Below, one piece after another: positions 61,801-64,000 of a DNA stretch of 64,000 nucleotides. The DNA is taken from the NCBI RefSeq assembly GCF_012726295.1, contig NZ_JABAOB010000012.1:124001-188000 (forward strand), in the 5' to 3' direction. Position 1 is the first letter of the stretch. Each line of letters starts with the position of its first letter. The notes under the pieces were generated by a model. It did not search any database. It had not been told where the DNA came from and was given only the letters and a program-made list of their open reading frames with translations. A program made the translations under genes and the position numbers. The stretch comes from Chitinophaga sp. Ak27 (lineage in GTDB: Bacteria > Bacteroidota > Bacteroidia > Chitinophagales > Chitinophagaceae).

Positions 61801-61894
61801 TACGTACGCTGTCGGCTTTAATCTGGTACACGTGCTGGGCATGGCAAAACGTACCGATGAATAGTAAAAAAATAATACTAAAAAATGATCTCAT
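58802..61894 (-). CDS. Secreted protein resembling a phage tail fibre, with pyocin-knob-like domain
   Basis: The 1030-residue protein has a signal peptide ending TFCHAQ, then a segment like the pyocin knob (about 150-205; FAVNWNGELQGPNGAFIRTK then TKWSQWRELLF). A long Gly/Asn/Thr-rich shaft carries repeats such as NYIQNGTTAQTANFNITGNG and FIQNGTSVQASSNFNISGAG, and the C-terminal head (about 935-1030, SRIFLTPVVTAASP to SGSVEWMIVEPY) resembles the tips of tail-fibre proteins. Unlike phage fibres it has a Sec signal. Its role may be adhesion. It is the last gene of a - strand group and follows a remnant of a similar gene. Confidence 0.75.
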   Translation of the reverse strand: MRSFFSIIFLLFIGTFCHAQHVYQIKADSVRIYNTCDTAELILENRTQKVPGFLFNKGNGRTEFQKLRFTSPGLGLLAIQGQDTINLSNVLSPWTDTRYDLLSTNFATLSATDTMRWEQWYTNKPIGYFAYSAPDMPVLSAQAFNGSGSNTYYNGLVVKTATTGFDFAVNWNGELQGPNGAFIRTKDDTQTKWSQWRELLFKDYADKAYVLNQKVAAQAANLWISGAAKVGDSVVLTRYKNNAAGDSVLTTDAAGNLKLKLMTVGGGSLQDVTTVGNRTSNEMLITGNALSNTDKGLHLSFNPVTNSSKIINVDVNGNPNTTLINMDLHNLEFFTQTGYRILGLNDQQSAGLAGANFNCRVRGESALLNNEFPILGQMIDSINAHTKDVAPGNIPLSTVLLNGSQANNNINLGASGQTTQYGLNVTRTIGGTDYKATYAINAAGSAYMGVASGTSTRVIDVPAALTYARYSLDGGNTYYQIWDANAHPAGNAVDPTLTGANVLSRLFVNSAGHITGAATRALLASDISAAPAAGSWNYIQNQETVAQSGASFWIAGGATAGTFRSTASIGLADLVIYNGRGIGQPNTRWTIHKSITETGTGNVGSNFNIARYADNGGQIDVPLSINRSTGEVTLGIINNEATDVDKFLVSNGGVLRYRTGAQTLLDIGAAPLSGAGNYIQNGTTAQTANFNITGNGTFGSMASFAGGIQLTNGTSNLINYSNFGVVAPTFTTRSAGTKLVYYSTLSTAAVDYATGVETSHIWNSVPINSNTVGFKWYGGTTPVARLDGLGSLELVGQGRFKGWYTANGTGPAAELGFSGGIAALYGFDRTAGAYTPLRLGGGNTATGRYFDIDGTGYKFTNLPNTKMLATDALGYVIDNSGAFIQNGTSVQASSNFNISGAGVIGTALNVGGQTTLNTVSVSGTTNMTGALTASGGISTTAIKMKEGTANATMGVASFGSGVISVTVNTTAVTANSRIFLTPVVTAASPIAGMTAPCLGPRVAGTSFTIFWTKEAVSSSGSVEWMIVEPY

Positions 61895-61960
61895 AGTATG
61901 GGGTGTTAGGACTTTCGTTTTATTTTATTAATGGATGTTCCTTTCCATTCGCGTTAATCG

Positions 61961-62162
61961 CTATTTCCTGGTATCTTTCAATTGTTTCCTGAGCATTTTC
62001 ACTTCTTCCTTCAATGTTTTTACTTGCCCATTCATCTCCTGGATTCAGCAGTATCACAGGTGTTATATATACATACACTGTCTGCCTTAATCTGGTAAAC
62101 TTGTTGGGCGTAACAAAATGAACCAATGAATAGAAAAAAAATGATACAAAAAAATATTTCAT
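61961..62162 (-). pseudogene. Collapsed copy of the tail-fibre-like gene (both ends only)
   Basis: From an ATG at 62162 the DNA codes for MKYFFVSFFF. A one-base shift in the T-run then gives FLFIGSFCYAQQVYQIKADS and IYNTCDTAE, matching the first 40 residues of the 1030-residue neighbour (FLLFIGTFCHAQHVYQIKAD). It then joins directly to a coiled coil IQEMNGQVKTLKEEVKMLRK ending KDTRK and a stop at 61961. Such coiled coils end fibre proteins with a C-terminal chaperone domain. Everything between the two ends has been lost, so this is a deletion remnant. Confidence 0.75.
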
Positions 62163-62291
62163 AGTAAAAAGGATGTTGTTAGGGCTTTCTTGATACAAAT
62201 TTGTTAGCCATTATTGTAGTAATATTAATACTTCAAAAATTTCGATTTCTTTGCATTTGGCTAAAAAAATGATTTTCTCGTTTTATTACCG

Positions 62292-62681
62292 TCAATAAAT
62301 GTGCTTTAGCACCCAGTTAAGGCTATCTGGAAAAGATATCCCATTCTTTTCAAAACTATCCGGGAAAATCAACAACCGACTTGTACCAGGATCCTTTGAA
62401 GAGTATAATAAAGGATACTTATGATTTAAGAAAAAGCTTATATCTCCTGCTACTATTCTATAGTATAAAAGCCCCCCATAGTAGGAAGTACCATTAACTT
62501 CATATTTATATTGCAAAACAACACCACTACCTCTAGTCCCAATATAATAACCTGTTACCTCGCCTGCAGTTAAATGAGCATTTTTTTGAAAATTCTTTTC
62601 CCTCCACCCATTAGTTAACAACATTATCCCCAATACTGAAAAAATGGCTGTCGCAACAATAATACCTTTTTTGCTAATCAT
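62292..62681 (-). CDS. Hypothetical membrane-anchored protein of 129 residues
   Basis: One N-terminal membrane segment (IIVATAIFSVLGIMLLT) is followed by a small beta-rich domain (AGEVTGYYIGTRGSGVVLQY, NHKYPLLYSSKDPGTSRLLI). The layout recalls DUF3592-like proteins, though the match is weak. It is A+T-rich like its neighbours. It lies 80 bases behind another small membrane protein, and both follow a large exported-type gene, so an immunity or accessory role is possible but unproven. Confidence 0.7.
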   Translation of the reverse strand: MISKKGIIVATAIFSVLGIMLLTNGWREKNFQKNAHLTAGEVTGYYIGTRGSGVVLQYKYEVNGTSYYGGLLYYRIVAGDISFFLNHKYPLLYSSKDPGTSRLLIFPDSFEKNGISFPDSLNWVLKHIY

Positions 62682-62762
62682 AGTTACTCTTTTCTCATTT
62701 ATAATATCCCTTTCATCAGGTTCCCACTCTGCTTCTCGTCCCTTTCTACTTCTCTATGAAAG

Positions 62763-63284
62763 CTAATGATTCCGCCAAGAAGGAAATTCTACTGTATCTC
62801 TTGATTTGACAAATTTATCATACTCAATCAATAAGCTATCACTTGGTGCCTCAACATGTGCTGTACCTTTGTAAATAAATCCTCTCCGATAGGAATAACT
62901 GTCAGCCACTGTGTCAATATCAATTACTTCCATAACACGAGAATTGTTATCTAATGCATAATTATCAATTAAATAAACTGGATAACTAAATGACAAATAT
63001 TTAATTGGGAAATTGATTACGGCTCCTCTATCTTGTTTTTCCGATCTCGAATAAAATTCAATTAGTCTGTTCGTATCTTTATCATTGCTTACATACATAG
63101 CGGAGTTTAATGTCCTATAATAAGTATCGTAAACATAAATCTTCCTATTATTCTTTATTCGCTGGTACATTCTCTTTCCATCATACCGTCGGTACAGGTA
63201 AGATGAATACCAAGTAACATTAACAACAACAAATATTACCGCCATCGCAGTAATCCATATTTTAAACTGTCGCTCGTTAAACAT
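62763..63284 (-). CDS. Hypothetical membrane-anchored protein of 173 residues
   Basis: One N-terminal membrane segment (FKIWITAMAVIFVVVNVTWY) is followed by a soluble domain rich in Tyr, Asp and Arg (KIYVYDTYYRTLNSAMYVSN, YRRGFIYKGTAHVEAPSDSL). No family is recognised. It lies 41 bases behind the gene that enters from the right edge, and so probably shares its transcript. Confidence 0.7.
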   Translation of the reverse strand: MFNERQFKIWITAMAVIFVVVNVTWYSSYLYRRYDGKRMYQRIKNNRKIYVYDTYYRTLNSAMYVSNDKDTNRLIEFYSRSEKQDRGAVINFPIKYLSFSYPVYLIDNYALDNNSRVMEVIDIDTVADSYSYRRGFIYKGTAHVEAPSDSLLIEYDKFVKSRDTVEFPSWRNH

Positions 63285-63325
63285 ATGTTATTTATAAATT
63301 AATGAACCTTAAAATATCGAACTTT

Positions 63326-64000
63326 CTAATTACTTACTTTTTCTTCTTCTGATTTATAATCAAAGCTCTTCCAGTTATTTACGGGGGTGGTCTCCTGCAC
63401 TTTTTTCCCATTAATGGTTTTAACTGTCGACATAGCATCAGATGTAACTCTGATACCAGTATGATTAGTTTTAGGAGCAAAAGGGTTCTTCAAATTTGTC
63501 TCTATTAAATCTCCTATATATCCAACAATATTATCGTTCTCATCTCTCATAGGCGAAACATTTTCAACACTCCAAACCCCCAAAGCGTGTGTCTTGGCAT
63601 TTTTTTCCGCCGTTGTAATTGAAATCGAAGCCAGCACCACCGTCTGATTCCCAGTTTTGATCGTTCCTCCTATTCCATAGCCTAAGGATATTCCCGCATT
63701 ATCTTCTCCAAAAGTCAAACTTCCTCCCAATCCCAATTTAAGACCTACTGTTGACATAGAAAATCCTAATGAATTCATTGCCTGCTCAAATGTTGGTTTA
63801 TGTATCCATTGATACGCAGCATCGCCTCCACCTTCAGCTCCTATAACCAAAGTTGGATTCTTACTCCCATCGCTTAGATCTTGATTCGTCGGGTTTATGG
63901 TAGAGGATAATGCAAATTGAGTTTTACCAATCATATCGTAAGCAGTACCAATCCGAATTGCATAGTTCGCGCCATAACCAAGCCCACCAGCTGTGTTGAC
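63326..64000 (-). CDS. C-terminal part of a large protein, toxin- or Rhs-like tail, cut by window edge
   Basis: The frame is open through the right edge: 22 further codons (LGYGANYAIRIGTAYD) precede the first internal Met at 63934, so the Met is not the start. The 224 visible residues are rich in Gly, Asn and Thr with NPTNQDLSDGSKNPTLVIGA and LKLGLGGSLTFG-type strands, and end EEEKVSN. Regions of this kind lie at the variable C-terminus of Rhs-like polymorphic proteins in Bacteroidota, but the diagnostic Rhs core would be outside the window. The two small membrane proteins behind it would suit an immunity or accessory role. Low certainty on function. Confidence 0.6.
   Translation of the reverse strand, partial: VNTAGGLGYGANYAIRIGTAYDMIGKTQFALSSTINPTNQDLSDGSKNPTLVIGAEGGGDAAYQWIHKPTFEQAMNSLGFSMSTVGLKLGLGGSLTFGEDNAGISLGYGIGGTIKTGNQTVVLASISITTAEKNAKTHALGVWSVENVSPMRDENDNIVGYIGDLIETNLKNPFAPKTNHTGIRVTSDAMSTVKTINGKKVQETTPVNNWKSFDYKSEEEKVSN

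Noticed and set aside
58802..61894. Active prophage
   Set aside because: There are no capsid, portal, terminase, tape-measure or lysis genes nearby, and the fibre-like protein has a signal peptide.
1..64000. CRISPR array, insertion sequence or replication origin
   Set aside because: No regularly spaced short repeats, transposase or integrase frames, or DnaA-box clusters were seen.

Overview
The window comes from a Bacteroidota genome, most likely Chitinophagaceae and probably Chitinophaga-like. The evidence is a SusC/SusD pair driven by an ECF sigma/FecR pair, type IX secretion (T9SS) sorting domains of both types, PorP/SprF proteins, TAnnTTTG-type -7 promoter boxes, and GH92 and GH43 enzymes. 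No phage or plasmid replication genes are visible.

Layout. 1-2.1 kb: a possible membrane-protein fragment at the edge, then tRNA-Ser(UGA) with an intact Bacteroidota promoter, followed by two decayed copies of the tRNA 3' end that bracket an A+T-rich orphan gene. This looks like an old integration site. 2.3-4.6 kb: a Crp/Fnr-type regulator and ilvD. 5.1-33.6 kb: a 28-kb block on the + strand, bounded by two ECF sigma genes. It runs sigma, FecR, SusC (with STN domain), SusD, zinc metallohydrolase lipoprotein, DUF4302 lipoprotein, a 2975-residue T9SS type B surface protein, a tiny type A sorting-domain protein, a second type B protein with PKD repeats, PorP/SprF, a PorE-like OmpA protein, a second PorP/SprF, a collagen-like lipoprotein, and the second sigma factor. 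It reads as a locus that makes, exports, anchors and regulates very large surface proteins.

33.6-36.3 kb (- strand): two proteins sharing a leader typical of cargo of extracellular contractile injection systems (eCIS). One carries the DUF4157 HExxH domain. The other has lost that domain and ends in a region I read as a cryptic ADP-ribosyltransferase. No injection machinery is nearby. 36.6-45.5 kb: a YhcG-type PDDEXK nuclease, an NmrA-like/AraC pair, an S41 peptidase, a MarR-rph rifampicin-phosphotransferase operon with a palindromic operator, and a divergent HxlR/SDR pair. 45.8-49.9 kb (- strand): an operon of pyrophosphatase, DUF421 membrane protein, stress-type SDR, MmgE/PrpD and an unknown protein. 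50.1-51.7 kb: CsbD, a frameshifted response-regulator receiver, and DUF72. 51.8-58.7 kb: GH92 mannosidase, an MBL-fold hydrolase divergent from HxlR, AraC, SDR, and GH43. 58.8-64 kb (- strand): a secreted protein resembling a phage tail fibre, a collapsed remnant of a second such gene, two small membrane proteins, and the C-terminal part of a large exported or toxin-like protein that runs off the edge.

All family assignments come from reading motifs; no database search was run.
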